Assembly (NCBI GenBank): GCA_001007975.1
Contig: CP011268.1
Location: 620,001-684,000 of the forward strand
Reading direction: 5' to 3'
Length of the DNA: 64,000 nucleotides
Origin: a candidate division SR1 bacterium Aalborg_AAW-1
Lineage (GTDB): Bacteria > Patescibacteriota > Gracilibacteria > Absconditabacterales > Absconditicoccaceae
The notes under the pieces: generated by a model
Seen by the model: the letters and a program-made list of their open reading frames with translations, nothing else
Told to the model about the DNA's origin: nothing
The model's database searches: none
Shown here: positions 11,032 through 21,633 of the stretch, piece by piece
How positions within the stretch are numbered: position 1 is the stretch's first letter
Layout of the letters: the number at the start of each line of letters is the position of its first letter
Program-made: the position numbers and the translations under genes

Positions 11032-11922
11032 ATGGAAGAAATAGAATATAATGCTATTTATAAGTTAAATAAGGGGAAATACTATGTTTCTAGTAATTCA
11101 TTTAAAAAACTCATTGGAGAAGAGAAAGATAAGCTTATTCTTTTGCTTAAAGATCCAGCAGTAAATATTGCAACAAATGATTATATAATTCCTATATCTA
11201 TAATCACATCATATCCTTATATAGAGCTAGAATATAATGAAGATATCGTTCGCACATATCAGCCCGCTGAAGAGACAACAGAAAGCTTGAAAGGTATTCT
11301 TTATGCTGTATTATCTACAGAAAGTAGTAATGAAGAATATAATCAAGATTTATTAGAAAGTATGGAAAATGAGCAACTCCATGATGATGAGTTACACGAG
11401 ACAATACACAATACTATAAAATATATATTACAACAAGATGATGATCCTAGTCGTGATCAATTTTATTTTGAAGCTTGGGACCAGTTTGCTGATGTTTTTT
11501 ATGATAAAATGATGTCTTGGTCATGGAATGATGTAAGAGAGAGTCTACTTATACTTATGTCAGATTGTAAAGATGACTCAGAGGAGCTTCTTCGAGAGTT
11601 TCAAACAGAAGAGTGAGTTAAACAATACTTTAATGATGATGAATGAGATACTACTGATAACAAAGATTTTGAAGATGATGAAGATTATGAAGACTATGAA
11701 GATTATGATACAGAATATTATCCCTCACCAGAAGATGAGATTATATTACTAAACTTAGAAAAAACATATGTAAAAGTTCTTATGAATTTGCATGATCCAG
11801 ATATTATTACGAAACAAGTATATGAATACTTACAACAGTGCGAATATAAAATGGCTCAAGAGCAAGAATTTGATATTGCTATAATGATTAAAGATTATCT
11901 TTCTGTAGCTACAGTGAAGTAA
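11032..11922 (+). CDS. Hypothetical acidic protein with a UVR-like C-terminal motif
   Basis: 296 aa. It has a globular N-terminal ~190 residues, then a strongly acidic linker (DDEDYEDYEDYDTEYY), then a helical C-terminus ending EQEFDIAIMIKDYL. The same ending, EQDQFDIALLIQQYI, closes the next gene. The pattern resembles the UVR motif of UvrB/UvrC/McsA (acidic-x-F-x-x-A), but this is only by eye. First of four consecutive unknown genes on the plus strand. Confidence 0.65.
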
Positions 11923-11963
11923 TGATGGTGTACAATATTTTATAAACATATATTTACAGTCTA

Positions 11964-12704
11964 ATGATGCGTCATCAATTTTGTCTTGTAAAAGAGAAGA
12001 GCTCTTCATCAACATATGATCCACAATCATATCAATATGCTATTTTTGATGCAAGAAAAGGATTGATATCGTTGTTGCATGATGAGGCTATATGACATTA
12101 TCCTCCATTTTCATGATATCACAGTACTTCTACTGATCAGTTCTTGTGACAGCATGGTTTTTATTGATATGATATACCTCAACAAAGCATTAGAGTAAAA
12201 CCATGAGAGAATAGTGATCATATGTATGAACTTTTACAGAAATTTGTACAGTATATCTATCCCAAAGATGATCAGTACGATAGTTATATTACACAATCAC
12301 GAGATCGTTGTGCAAATATGATAGATATCTTTATGATGGACGCGAATCGGTATGAAATTCAGCATATACTGATTCAATTGTTTGCTCAAGTTCAAGATTA
12401 TCATCATAAAGACTATGTGTTTGATCAATTACGTGATGAAAAAACATTTGAACAATATATGAGTCAGCTGTGAGATGAACCATTGAGAGGAGAGGTTGCA
12501 CTTGATTCCATAATTCAGACCCAGATTCTGAAGATTAAATATGAGTATGTTCGTCAGAAAATTCATTTTTATACTACAAGAGACGCTGTGTTGCTCTACG
12601 AAGAATATCTCGAATTGGAGAATTTGATGAAAGAATGTGCAGAACAAGATCAGTTTGATATTGCTTTACTCATACAGCAATATATTGATCCTCATCATAT
12701 GTAA
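11964..12704 (+). CDS. Hypothetical protein sharing a C-terminal motif with its upstream neighbour
   Basis: 246 aa. The first 80 residues contain many UGA-Gly codons (e.g. PPFSGYHSTSTDQFLGQHGF). The rest is mostly helical, and the tail LENLMKECAEQDQFDIALLIQQYI matches the preceding protein's end, suggesting paralogy of the terminal module. No family is recognised. It begins 41 bases after the previous stop. Confidence 0.6.
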
Positions 12705-12735
12705 TTTTTCATTTTATTAGTTGTTGAATAACACT

Positions 12736-14082
12736 ATGAACAAAAAATTTTTCTTTAACAAAGAAGAACTTGTGGACAATAATGGCTATCTTACTAAGAT
12801 TAGTGATTATATACGTAAAGATTGAAGGGTTGATTATGTTTGAGAATATATTTCACTTGAACTTTTTTTAATGTTGTCTAAGGAAATTCCTCATATTGCG
12901 CAGGACTATACTAAACAATGATATAATATACCAATTGTTTATAATCTTCAAAAAGGAATGTTAGTGGAAGATGAATTCAGTGATCTTATTAGGCAATACT
13001 TAGATAAAAGAGATAAAGATATTGTTAACGTATTTAGTGATGATTCTCATATAGAATGAAATGTAGATTATGAACAGGAAATCTATGGAGCGGTTGAAGA
13101 TCTTAAGCGTGTAGTGGAAGAATACTGTTTTGATAGAGAGATGTTGTTGTCATTTCAACAAGAAATTACTGAATTGAAAAAATCATTACAGACATTCTTA
13201 CATACAGATTTATCTCAAAAAATTAAAAATTATAATGAAGATTCTTCTCTAGCAGATCCTATTATACAACAAGTAGAGTTTATTAATAAACGTCTTGATC
13301 GTTTTATTAAAATGCAACCTGAACCTATCCGTACAATTATGACGCGTAGACATGATGGACATTTTAATGATATAGAAGGATTTTCATTTCATTATTTGCA
13401 TAAACTTTATCACTCTAGTAGTGAAAAAATACAGAATAAGGAAAAAGAATTGTCTCAAGAAGAACTCTATAATCAAGCTATTGATGAATTGAGAATAGCA
13501 GTTTTTCAATTAAATAACATCTTTTTTACTCCAGAAGAGAGATCTAATGGAAGTAAGATTCATGAAATACAAGAACCTGTTCTTAAACTCTTTGATAGGG
13601 TATTGAAGTATATATGATCGATACAAAAGAGACTAGAGACTCCAGAGCAATGAGATGGAGTAACAAGAAAGCTTAATCTTTGTATAGCACAATTTCTTAA
13701 TAGTGCTTATCAACACTTACCTGATGATGATAAAAGTGCTGAAATTGGTGTGGTATTTCAAAATTTATGAAGTTCTATTTATGACGCAGTTGATAAGGTC
13801 TTACACTATAAAAAATATGAAACACTTTCTGCAGAATATAATTTTATCAAGGATATATTGACTGCATTACAGTGAGAATATAACAACTATTTTTCGTGAG
13901 ATCCAGTTCCACAATCTGTTCAGGGTTATTTTCAAGAGCTGAGTAAGTTAAGATCAAATTTTATACAAAGTCTCTCAGAAGAAGAGAAGGAATTATTAAT
14001 TCAATTAGCATTAGCATTTGAACAATTTGCTTTTTTAGAAAAAATGCAGGACAATAAACTGATTCCTTCTACAAAAAAATAG
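12736..14082 (+). CDS. Hypothetical helical protein
   Basis: 448 aa, largely alpha-helical and without membrane segments or signal peptide. It begins MNKKFFFNKEELVDNNGYLT and contains long charged helices (e.g. SFQQEITELKKSLQTFL, IQNKEKELSQEELYNQAI). No catalytic motif was seen. It lies 31 bases after the previous gene, so the block 11032-15064 is probably one operon. A cytoplasmic structural or regulatory role is possible, but nothing specific can be said. Confidence 0.6.
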
Positions 14083-14110
14083 AGATAGCTTTATTATATG
14101 ATATACTGCT

Positions 14111-15064
14111 ATGGAAAATTTTCTTACTCCTCGTAAAGACATAGAGAAAACATATACGTATGAAGAACTCTCTAAGGAAGTTTCTCTTGTGTTGGGTATT
14201 GATTTGCCAGTTTCTTTTGGGGAATTTATCGTTCTTGATAAAGAATATATTATCAATATATGTAGTAAATATATCATGGATAAAGATCAAAAGAAGTCTA
14301 ACCTTGCATCATATATCAATAAATACTTTAATGAACATAAACTCATAGCTTCGCATAAGAATGAGATAAATTGAAGTCGAAGACCTCCATTGCCTTGGTC
14401 TTATAGTTGATATTGTTATGAAATTAAGCGCGCACTCAAGATCAACATACCTACACCGCCAAATAAAAAGAAATTTACACAAGCATTATTTCAAGAATTA
14501 TTATGACCATTCCAGCAAGATGATAATTCATATGAGTCTGTGATAGCACATCATTGAAGATTTTTTGTCTCAGATTATGTATGAGAAGAATTAAAGAATA
14601 TATTACAAGAAAAAGAGTTGTTACAATGAAGAAAGAATAAATCTAAGAAAAATTTTACAAATGAAGTAATGTGATCTCAAAAAGTCGAACTACAAGAGCA
14701 TAATCATACTGGTCTTACACAAGAGAGAGAGATTACTCATACTTCACAAAGTGTTATTATAACAAATCAATCACATAACATATCTGTATCAGAGTCTGAT
14801 TTTAAACTTATTCAATGATTTTTAAAAATTATATCATCTCGTTCTACGAGTAATACGAATGCCACATTTCTTGAAGCAGTTATTTCTGTTCTTGAAGATA
14901 ATCTTTCGGGTAGTGAATATTGGAAAGAGAAGTTGGTTATGTATATGATAGATTGAAAACTTGATCTCCAAAAGATAAAAAAAACTTTTGAATATAAGAT
15001 TTATACAGAAAGTAATATCTATAAATTCATTCGCAGTTTTCAACAATCAGAACAATGACAATAA
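14111..15064 (+). CDS. Hypothetical protein, last gene of the unknown cluster
   Basis: 317 aa. The N-terminal ~160 residues look globular (TYEELSKEVSLVLGIDL, RRPPLPWSYSGYCYEI). A polar, Thr/Ser/His-rich linker follows, and then a helical C-terminal domain (LKIISSRSTSNTNATFLEAV). A TATACT element ends four bases before the ATG, which could mean an extra, nearly leaderless promoter or be chance. Family unknown. Confidence 0.6.
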
Positions 15065-15310
15065 AAAAACACGTAGACGAATACGCCCCGTGTCCTTGGG
15101 TGAGGACATCGAGTCCGGTGCTTATTAACCACCGATAAGAAGAGAGAATAGAACGAACTCTTTTTTCTTGTCGATTGTTACCAAAGACTACTCGATGTCC
15201 TCATGTGTGATAATACAGGAAGTGCTTGGTAGGTTTTTCTCTGTATCAGTTCGAGGAATGCCTCTTCATGACTACCTACAATACAGCAGACAATGTGGTG
15301 GAGCCACTGC
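15062..15310 (-). ncRNA. Putative structured RNA of unknown family
   Basis: About 250 bases without coding capacity but rich in complementary arms. A 13-bp perfect helix is formed by GAGGACATCGAGT (15102-15114) and its complement (15190-15202), enclosing smaller hairpins (CGGTG/CACCG; AAGAG/CTCTT). A second region pairs GTAGGT with ACCTAC around a GAGG/CCTC hairpin. On the minus strand the segment ends in ACACG/CGTGT followed by seven T, a terminator, which sets the strand. It lies just past the rsmH-ftsL terminator. RNase P, tmRNA and 6S were considered, but their hallmark sequences were not found. Confidence 0.5.
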
Positions 15311-15349
15311 ATAAGTAATCATGTTGATTTAATACTATCAATTTTTTTT

Positions 15350-15381
15350 AAAAAAAGAAAAATCCAATCATTCTGACTGGA
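15350..15381 (-). terminator. Terminator of the rsmH/ftsL-like unit
   Basis: On the minus strand TCCAGTC/GATTGGA forms a 7-bp stem with one G-U pair and a 5-base loop, followed by a long T-run. Confidence 0.75.
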
Positions 15382-15430
15382 CTATTGCGTGACATATTCT
15401 GTATTGTATGTAGAAGTGATAACTTTTGGT

Positions 15431-15766
15431 TTAACTTCTGACTTCAAGGTACTGAACTGAGTCTTGTTTCAGTGGTGTATTGAAGTTGATTTTATTCCAT
15501 AATTCACTTTGTAAGGTGAGATTATTAAGTTTTACGACGTTATAGGTAAAGTCTACTTTTTCTTGCTGTTTACGTACTTGATCATAGTAGTATCATTCTG
15601 TAGATGAAATATTTACAGTAATGACATACATCAGTGCAAATAAAGAGAGACTGATCGTTAAGAAACTAACTTTTAAATTGTCAGCAGAAAATAATCTTTT
15701 TCGAGAAAATCTTCCAATTTTTTTCTTTTTAATATGTAAATTTTCATAGGGGAAGACACAATTCAT
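15431..15766 (-). CDS. FtsL-like single-pass cell-division protein
   Basis: 111 aa. A basic cytoplasmic N-terminus (HIKKKKIGRFSRKR) is followed by one membrane segment (about residues 34-48, VSFLTISLSLFALMYVITV) and a coiled-coil-like external part (YDQVRKQQEKVDFTYNVVKLNNL). This shape and the position directly downstream of rsmH match ftsL in the division/cell-wall cluster. Sequence conservation of FtsL is low, so the call rests on topology and context. Confidence 0.65.
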
Positions 15767-15816
15767 AAGAGCTAGGAGTTATCAATTAAGAGTGTAAAGT
15801 GATAATGAAATATGTA

Positions 15817-16716
15817 TTATGATTTATTTTTTTCTATAATTCTGAGTTTTGCGCTTCTTGCTGCTTTGTTTTTTTGTACTTCCTGTCGAGTTGGTTTAAT
15901 CACGTGCTTTGTAAGTATAGTGTATTGATTGTCATTTGCAAGGTTTTTGAAGTGATATTTTATAATACGATCTTCGATACTATGAAATGAAATAATAGCG
16001 CAACGACCACCTGGAGCAAGTACAGTATCTAACTGACTTATGAAATCATCTACATGTCAGAATTCATTATTTGTAACGATTCTTATACACTGAAAAATAG
16101 GTGCAAGTTCATTTTTTGAAATCCTTAATTCATGGAGAAGTTTTGTCAATCATGTTGTTGTCTTGAGATCTTCGTTATGTTTGTTCTTATTGAGAAGAGT
16201 CGCAAACATGTTTGCTCTTTTTTCTGTAAAATCACCATATTCTATAAACCAACGCTTCATATCATCGATAGAAGATTCTTGTATGAATTCGTAAGCAGTC
16301 TTTCCAGTCGTTGTATCAAATCTCATATCAAGAGGACCTTGTCACTGAAAAGAAAATCCGCGGACATTATCCGTCACATGTTCTCGATTGATCCCCAGAT
16401 CTAGTAATATAAAATCTACTCAATGGTTAGGCGAATGATCACTGATAGTGGCATAACTTGAGGTAAGATAGTCTAGAGTTATATGTGACGGCAGTATAGG
16501 AAATTGTTCCTGAATTCTAGCTTGTCCACGTGCCATAACCAGATGATCTCTATCGTAGCATTGAATCAAAAGATTGCTATCTGACTGAAGGCGTGAGTTA
16601 ATAAACGAGAGAGTGTGTCCACCATGTCCAAAAGTACCATCAACGATGACTTTTGCATCATGAGGAATATATTCAAGTATTTCATTGACTAAGATAGAAA
16701 CATGTTGTTTGACCAT
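15817..16716 (-). CDS. rsmH: 16S rRNA (cytosine-1402-N4)-methyltransferase RsmH (MraW)
   Basis: 299 aa, the usual family length. Methylates N4 of C1402 in the ribosomal P site using SAM. Visible hallmarks are the N-terminal HVSILVNEILEYI, the SAM-binding VDGTFGHGGHT, DFILLDLGINREHV, and the C-terminal PGGRCAIISFHSIEDRIIK and NKAARSAKLRII. It is part of the classical division cluster, with an FtsL-like gene after it. One UGA-Gly sits just before VDFILLDLG. Confidence 0.96.
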
Positions 16717-16739
16717 ACAATGAGGAGAAAAAAGACAAA

Positions 16740-16907
16740 TTAGAGAGAGAGAGTGTGTTGGAGAGCAGTTTCAATTTCAAGTTGATATGCTTGATCAACT
16801 TGCCCCATCTCTTTGAGAAACTCTTCTCTTTCTGTTTCAGAAAGATTTATCCAAACTTCTTGGATCATGATATCAATTTGGGTTTGTTCAAGAGCGAGTG
16901 TATCCAT
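16740..16907 (-). CDS. Small acidic protein upstream of rsmH
   Basis: 55 aa, acidic and helical (LALEQTQIDIMIQEVWINL, SETEREEFLKEMGQVDQAYQL). It occupies the place where mraZ usually stands but is far too short and does not resemble MraZ. It starts MDTLALEQ and its stop lies 23 bases before rsmH. Function unknown. Confidence 0.55.
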   Translation of the reverse strand: MDTLALEQTQIDIMIQEVWINLSETEREEFLKEMGQVDQAYQLEIETALQHTLSL

Positions 16908-16998
16908 AGTAAATAAAGTTTATAGAGATAAAACTTATACCATACTATGGTAGTAGTGAAAGTTGAGACAATTGCAAATAAAACTCAAGTATTTTCTA

Positions 16999-17026
16999 TA
17001 AAAAAATCCCGCATAAAGCGAGATTA
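16999..17026 (-). terminator. Terminator of rplI
   Basis: On the minus strand AATCTCGC/GCGGGATT forms an 8-bp stem with one G-U pair around five bases, then a T-run. Confidence 0.8.
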
Positions 17027-17054
17027 AGGGTGTCATAACGATAGAGGATAATTA

Positions 17055-17600
17055 CTATTCAGCAGCAGCTTCAACAACTTCTTCTGTTTTAGTTTCTTCT
17101 TTTTTTCCTTTCGCTGCAGCTACTTCAGCCTTCACAGAGATAGAAAGATCTTTTTCTACACCATTGTATTGGAATGGAATCGTATAATCACCAACAGCAG
17201 CAATTTTCTTTTTCATTTTGAAAAGATGGTCTTCAACTTCTACGTTATAGAGATCTTTGATTTTTGCGACAATGTGAGCTGGATCAATCTTTTCGTAGAG
17301 AGCTCATTTTTCGTTTGCAGTCATCGTAAATGTAAGACCATTATCAGAAGCAATTTTATCAAAAACAGCTTTATATCCATCTGATTTTTTAGCTTTGACT
17401 TCTTGCGCTTGTTGCATTCTCTTCTCGTAAGCATAGAGGGCATCTTTATCAGCAAGAACAGCAATTCCTTGTGGGAACAATACATTTTTTGCAAAGATAG
17501 GTTTTACTTTCACAACTTCATATTTTTCTCCAAGGTATTTGTTTGACTCAAGGAGGATAACATTGATTCTTCTATCAATTCTAGCAGGTTTTTTTGCCAT
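17055..17600 (-). CDS. rplI: 50S ribosomal protein L9
   Basis: 181 aa. The N-terminal rRNA-binding domain is clear (INVILLESNKYLGEKYEVVKVK, KNVLFPQGIAVLADKDAL), with a ten-residue basic extension before it. A long connecting helix (KRMQQAQEVKAKK) leads to the C-terminal domain, and the gene ends with an extra Ala/Glu/Lys-rich tail. One UGA-Gly (NEKGALYEKI) joins the two parts. It is divergently transcribed from the FKBP gene. The start MAKKPARID was preferred over upstream in-frame codons that would add a hydrophobic stretch foreign to L9. Confidence 0.93.
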
Positions 17601-17703
17601 GATCTTCTCAAAAATTAACAACAATAAAATAAGCAATGCTTCATTATACGGAAATGTGACGCTGATTGCAAGGTAAAATAATGATTTCAGTCAGAAAATA
17701 CTC

Positions 17704-17731
17704 TTGCAATTCTGTACTAGGAAATTATAAG
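17704..17731 (+). promoter_or_regulatory. Probable promoter of the FKBP lipoprotein gene
   Basis: TTGCAA, a 16-base spacer and TATAAG, about 50 bases before the start codon. Confidence 0.5.
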
Positions 17732-17781
17732 TGATATATCATATACATGATATCTTTTATTTTTCATATTATTTCATTTCT

Positions 17782-18441
17782 ATGAATAAAAAATTATTGC
17801 TTTTAGCTTTGCCTGCTGTTTTAGTGGTTTGAGGATGTTTTGGTTCTCAAGATGCTAACCAAACTACTGATGATAGTGTTTTATCTTGAACTACTGCTAT
17901 GAATACGACACAACCTACTCTTGAACAATGCCAAGCGGCTGTAACCTCTTATCTTGAATCTCAAAAAAACATTACTCCTGATACTTCTAAGAAAGTTCAA
18001 TCTGGATCTGCAATTACTGTTGATTATATTGGAAGACTTGCGAACGGAGAAGTATTTGATACATCTATTGAGTCTGTTGCAAAAGAATGTGGACTATATA
18101 ATGAAGCAAGAGGATACGGTTCAGGACTTGATTTTGTTGCTGGATCAGGGCAAGTAGTTGCTGGTTTTGATGAGGGAGTAATGAATATGACTCTTAATGA
18201 AACGAAAACAATTGAAATGACTGCTGATAAGGCGTACGGAGGAGAAACAATTGCTCTTCCTAAAGAAGGATTTCCTACAAAATCTGATGGTAGTGCTTAT
18301 GTTGCTGGAGATACCTTCCCAACAATGATGGGAACTATCGAAATTGTTGCTGTAGGAGACAAAGAAATTACTATTAAAAATCCTAGTCCATTAGCTGGTA
18401 AAGATCTTATCTTTGATGTTACGGTTAAAGCTATTCAATAA
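17782..18441 (+). CDS. FKBP-type peptidyl-prolyl isomerase lipoprotein
   Basis: 219 aa. Lipoprotein signal with lipobox VVGGC (first Gly UGA). After a Thr/Ser-rich linker comes an FKBP domain of the SlyD/FkpB type: SAITVDYIGRLANGEVFDTS, then a ~25-residue insertion, then GSGQVVAGFDEGVMNM, NETKTIEM and DKAYGGE. It should catalyse proline isomerisation during folding of exported proteins at the outer face of the membrane. It is closed by a terminator shared with the convergent glycosyltransferase gene. Confidence 0.93.
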
Positions 18442-18469
18442 TTTCCTATTGGATATGGTTATAATAAAA

Positions 18470-18499
18470 AAATCTTTCTTTAAGAAAGATTTTTTTTAT
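18470..18499. terminator. Bidirectional terminator between FKBP and glycosyltransferase genes
   Basis: AATCTTTCTT/AAGAAAGATT palindrome flanked by an A-run and a T-run; it serves both converging genes. Confidence 0.8.
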
Positions 18500-19647
18500 T
18501 CATGAAAGAGATTGTAATAATTGGTATAATCTATTGCGCTTCAGATAGGTACATGTTTTTTTGAAGGGGAATTATCGAGAACTTTTCTAAGAGTTTCTTG
18601 AAGTGGTTGTACTTTACCATAGGGTATAAAGAGAGTAGTATTGTGATCTAATACTTCTGGAAGTGCACCAACCTTGCTGGCAATGAGTGATAGTCCCATG
18701 GCTTGCATTTGTACTGCAGTATAACAGAAGCCCTCACTCATAGAAGGAATAATACCAATATGACAGATACTCATCCATGTTCTGAGCTCTTCTTCGTTTT
18801 CTACCGGATCAATTCGTATTACTTGTTGTGTAAGATAGTTATCTTTTATTTGTTTATCTATAGTATCGATCTGATATTGTATTCCATGGTGATAACGTTG
18901 TTTTGTACGTGGTGCGATAAGTACGAGTTTTGTGTCAGGATATTCTTCTTTGATCTCTGAGAATGCTTCTATTAGATAAGGTAATCATTTTTCATATCAT
19001 AATCTTCCTACAAAAAGCAAGAGTTTGTCTGACACAGATATGGTGTGAGCATGCTTGAGTTCGTCTTGTTGATTTGCTGTGACTTGTTCACGATTCCAGA
19101 AGTTTGTATCAATTTGATTGAGCATAACGCTTATGTTTCCATTATTTAGTTTTGGATATGTTTGTTGAATCAACTCTTTGCTTGACTGTGAGACAGTTAT
19201 GATCTTCTTCCACGGGAGATGACAAACAATCCATTCAAATAAAATATAGAAGATTGCTTTTCGTCATTTAAGATGGTATCGAAGAGTATCATAGATTTCA
19301 TGGATAGTAATGGTGACTGGTTTATTGGATATTTTACTAATAATCCAAGCTGGAATAGCGCTTGTGAAAGTTGATGTATGGATATGATCTACAGAACGAA
19401 TAAGTTCTCTCTGTTGTAGTGCAAATCGGAGTACGGAGAAGAGTATGGTGAATCTGTTGTGTCCAACTCTATAGATGAGTACGTTACTTTTTTTTTCTAT
19501 CTTTTTTAAATCAGAACGATGACGAGAGGTCAGAACAGTTATTTTCATGTTTTGTTCACTACAAAATTGTGTAACATCATCGAATAATGTTTCAATCCCA
19601 CCAATAAAAGGATGAAAATAATCAAGAATAAAAAGAGTATGTTTCAT
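18496..19647 (-). CDS. Glycosyltransferase family 4
   Basis: 383 aa GT-B fold enzyme. The N-terminal acceptor side has the loop FHPFIGGIETLFDDV. The C-terminal half has LLFVGRLGYEKGLPYLIEAF and the nucleotide-sugar motif SMSEGFCYTAVQMQAMG, as in GT4 mannosyl/glucosyltransferases. The second gene of the pair starting at 20742 ends only 3 bases before this start, so they form an operon, probably for cell-surface glycan synthesis. Donor and acceptor are unknown. Confidence 0.93.
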
Positions 19648-19650
19648 GAA

Positions 19651-20742
19651 TTATCTTTGAAATAAGGAACTATAGATGAGTCTAATGAGTATTTTGAATG
19701 CGCTCATATTACTTTGTCATTTGCTTAGACTATAATCAGTATATTTAATATGAACAGGTACTTCAGTAAAAGAGAGTTTGGAACGACGAAGACATTCGAT
19801 GATATCATTTTGATAACTAAATCGATCTGAAGTAATAATGATATTGTTGATTGCATGATTATTATAAACTCTATATCCTGTAGAAACATCGGTAAGTCGT
19901 AGCCCATTGAAAATATAAGTTATAATCCTTCCTCATTGGAGTATTATTTTTCTCATAAGAGGAAGATTAGTAGTCTGACCACCTTTGACAAATCTACTAC
20001 CAAAAATAACATCATATTTATTGGTGCTTGCTGTTGATATGAAAGTTTTCATATCATTGATATCCATTTGTCCATCAGCATCATAACTCACTGCTCGTTC
20101 ACATCATAGTTCTTTCATATGTCTTTTAGCAAAATAAAATAATGTTTTATTTGCCGCGCCAGGTCATCTATTGATGATATGTGAGAGAAGAATAATATTT
20201 ATAGTGGGGTGTTGTTGTTGTAGTGTTGTGATAACTTGTTCTGTCGTATCGATTGAGCCATCATTACAAATAGCAATATGAATAAATCCTGCTGCTATAA
20301 TTTCTTCAATAACATGCCCAATGACGGATGATTCGTTATATGCCCTTATCAGAAAGAGGTATTTTTTATATTCAGATCAGTTCATAGGAATATTATAGTT
20401 ATGGTTTTTTAGTGTCCATTCACGAAGTGCTTGTGCACTAGTAAATCTCGTTAATTCTTGTTGTTGTTGTAATGTATATTGTAATAAGGAAAATACAACG
20501 ATACCTAATCATATAATGGATATATAAACGATAAAATCCGATCCTTTTTCTACACCAACTATCGCTCAAAGTTGTGATAGAAGCATAGGTTTGAGAGCAA
20601 CCAGTCCTATCACCAATAGTCATCATGAGAAAACAAGAACATGGAAAATACGCAGTCTATTTCTTTTTCCTGCATCAATTACCATATAGAAAAGGATAAT
20701 GACACTGATAAGTAGTATAAGCTGTAAAAGAGTAATATTCAT
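19651..20742 (-). CDS. DUF2304 membrane domain fused to a family 2 glycosyltransferase
   Basis: 363 aa. Residues 1-110 are a membrane module of the DUF2304 type: three hydrophobic helices with a KPMLLSQLGAIVGVEKGSDF loop and a trailing helix LLQYTLQQQQELTRF. From about residue 135 a GT2 domain of the dolichol-phosphate-mannose-synthase type follows: RAYNESSVIGHVIEEI, CNDGSIDTTEQV, the DxD-type SYDADGQMD, and FGSRFVKGG. DUF2304 is normally a separate small protein next to such a GT2; here one reading frame holds both. Likely role: lipid-linked sugar transfer at the membrane. Forms an operon with the GT4 gene. Confidence 0.88.
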
Positions 20743-20839
20743 GTTGAGAAAGGAAAGAAAATAGATATACTCTATACTAGTAAAATATTTGCACTATTGC
20801 AATGAAAACTTTTAATTTTTTGTATGTATTATTGGGACT

Positions 20840-21499
20840 ATGGAACAATCTCATTATTTTAACCAGGATGTTATTGATCCAAAATATTTTTTTCGTATTA
20901 ACGGATTTGTAGATAAGACATCCTTTTCATTAACTTCTGCTAAGTGACTGTTTTCTGCAGAGTATTTTGATCTTGGAACAAGAATTCTCTTAAAATATTT
21001 TTCTTTTTGACCAAATAATAAAAGTGTTCGTTTGCTTGATTTGGGTTGTGGATATGGATTAGTATCCAGTTATCTTGCTTATCAATACACCAGAGGTATC
21101 TTATGATGAGTGGATTTATTTCATATTGATGCGTGTGATAGCTCACCGTTGGCAGTGCAAGTTACAGAACACAATATGAGTAGCTATAGTCACTCCGGAC
21201 TGTCGTATCATATTCAAAACTCTGATATTTTGTCAGATCCGTATTTTTCTGATAAAAGTTATGATAGTATTATAACCAACCCTCCTTTTAGTGCTGGTAA
21301 GAAAGTTGTAAAAGAATTTTTAAAACAAGCATATGATCATCTTGCTCCTCATGGATTGCTTTGGATTGTGATTCCAACCAAAAAATGAGCTAAATCATAT
21401 GGTGAACGATGTCGTCAGGAATTTGGACCTTCGAGTATGGTGATACAAGCATTAGAAGCGTGATATAGAGTTTGGACTATTGAAAAACTTTGATCATAA
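20840..21499 (+). CDS. RsmC/RlmG-like rRNA guanine-N2 methyltransferase
   Basis: 219 aa. SAM-binding motif LLDLGCGYGLVSSYLA and catalytic NPPFSAGKK place it with the N2-guanine methyltransferases (RsmC/RlmG/MTS family). It is shorter than E. coli RsmC (about 340 aa), since the N-terminal inactive half is missing, as in many short bacterial homologues. RNA substrate not determinable. It is divergent from the glycosyltransferase operon. Confidence 0.82.
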
Positions 21500-21558
21500 T
21501 ACATTATATATAAATTATACAAAAATGGTTATTTCTCTTATTGGGAAATTCTTATTTT

Positions 21559-21587
21559 TTGACAAAATTTGATCAATCATATATACT
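21559..21587 (+). promoter_or_regulatory. Near-consensus sigma70 promoter of pilT
   Basis: TTGACA, a 17-base spacer and TATACT, about 45 bases before the pilT start; the best promoter match in the window. Confidence 0.75.
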
Positions 21588-21633
21588 TGAAAAGGAAAAT
21601 AAAAATCTTTTTAATTATATATTCTTCACTTAG

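Noticed and set aside
15062-15310. Identification of the structured RNA as RNase P, tmRNA or 6S RNA
   Set aside because: The RNase P core GAGGAAAGTCC, tmRNA acceptor/T-arm with CCA and a 6S-type long bulged hairpin were not found.
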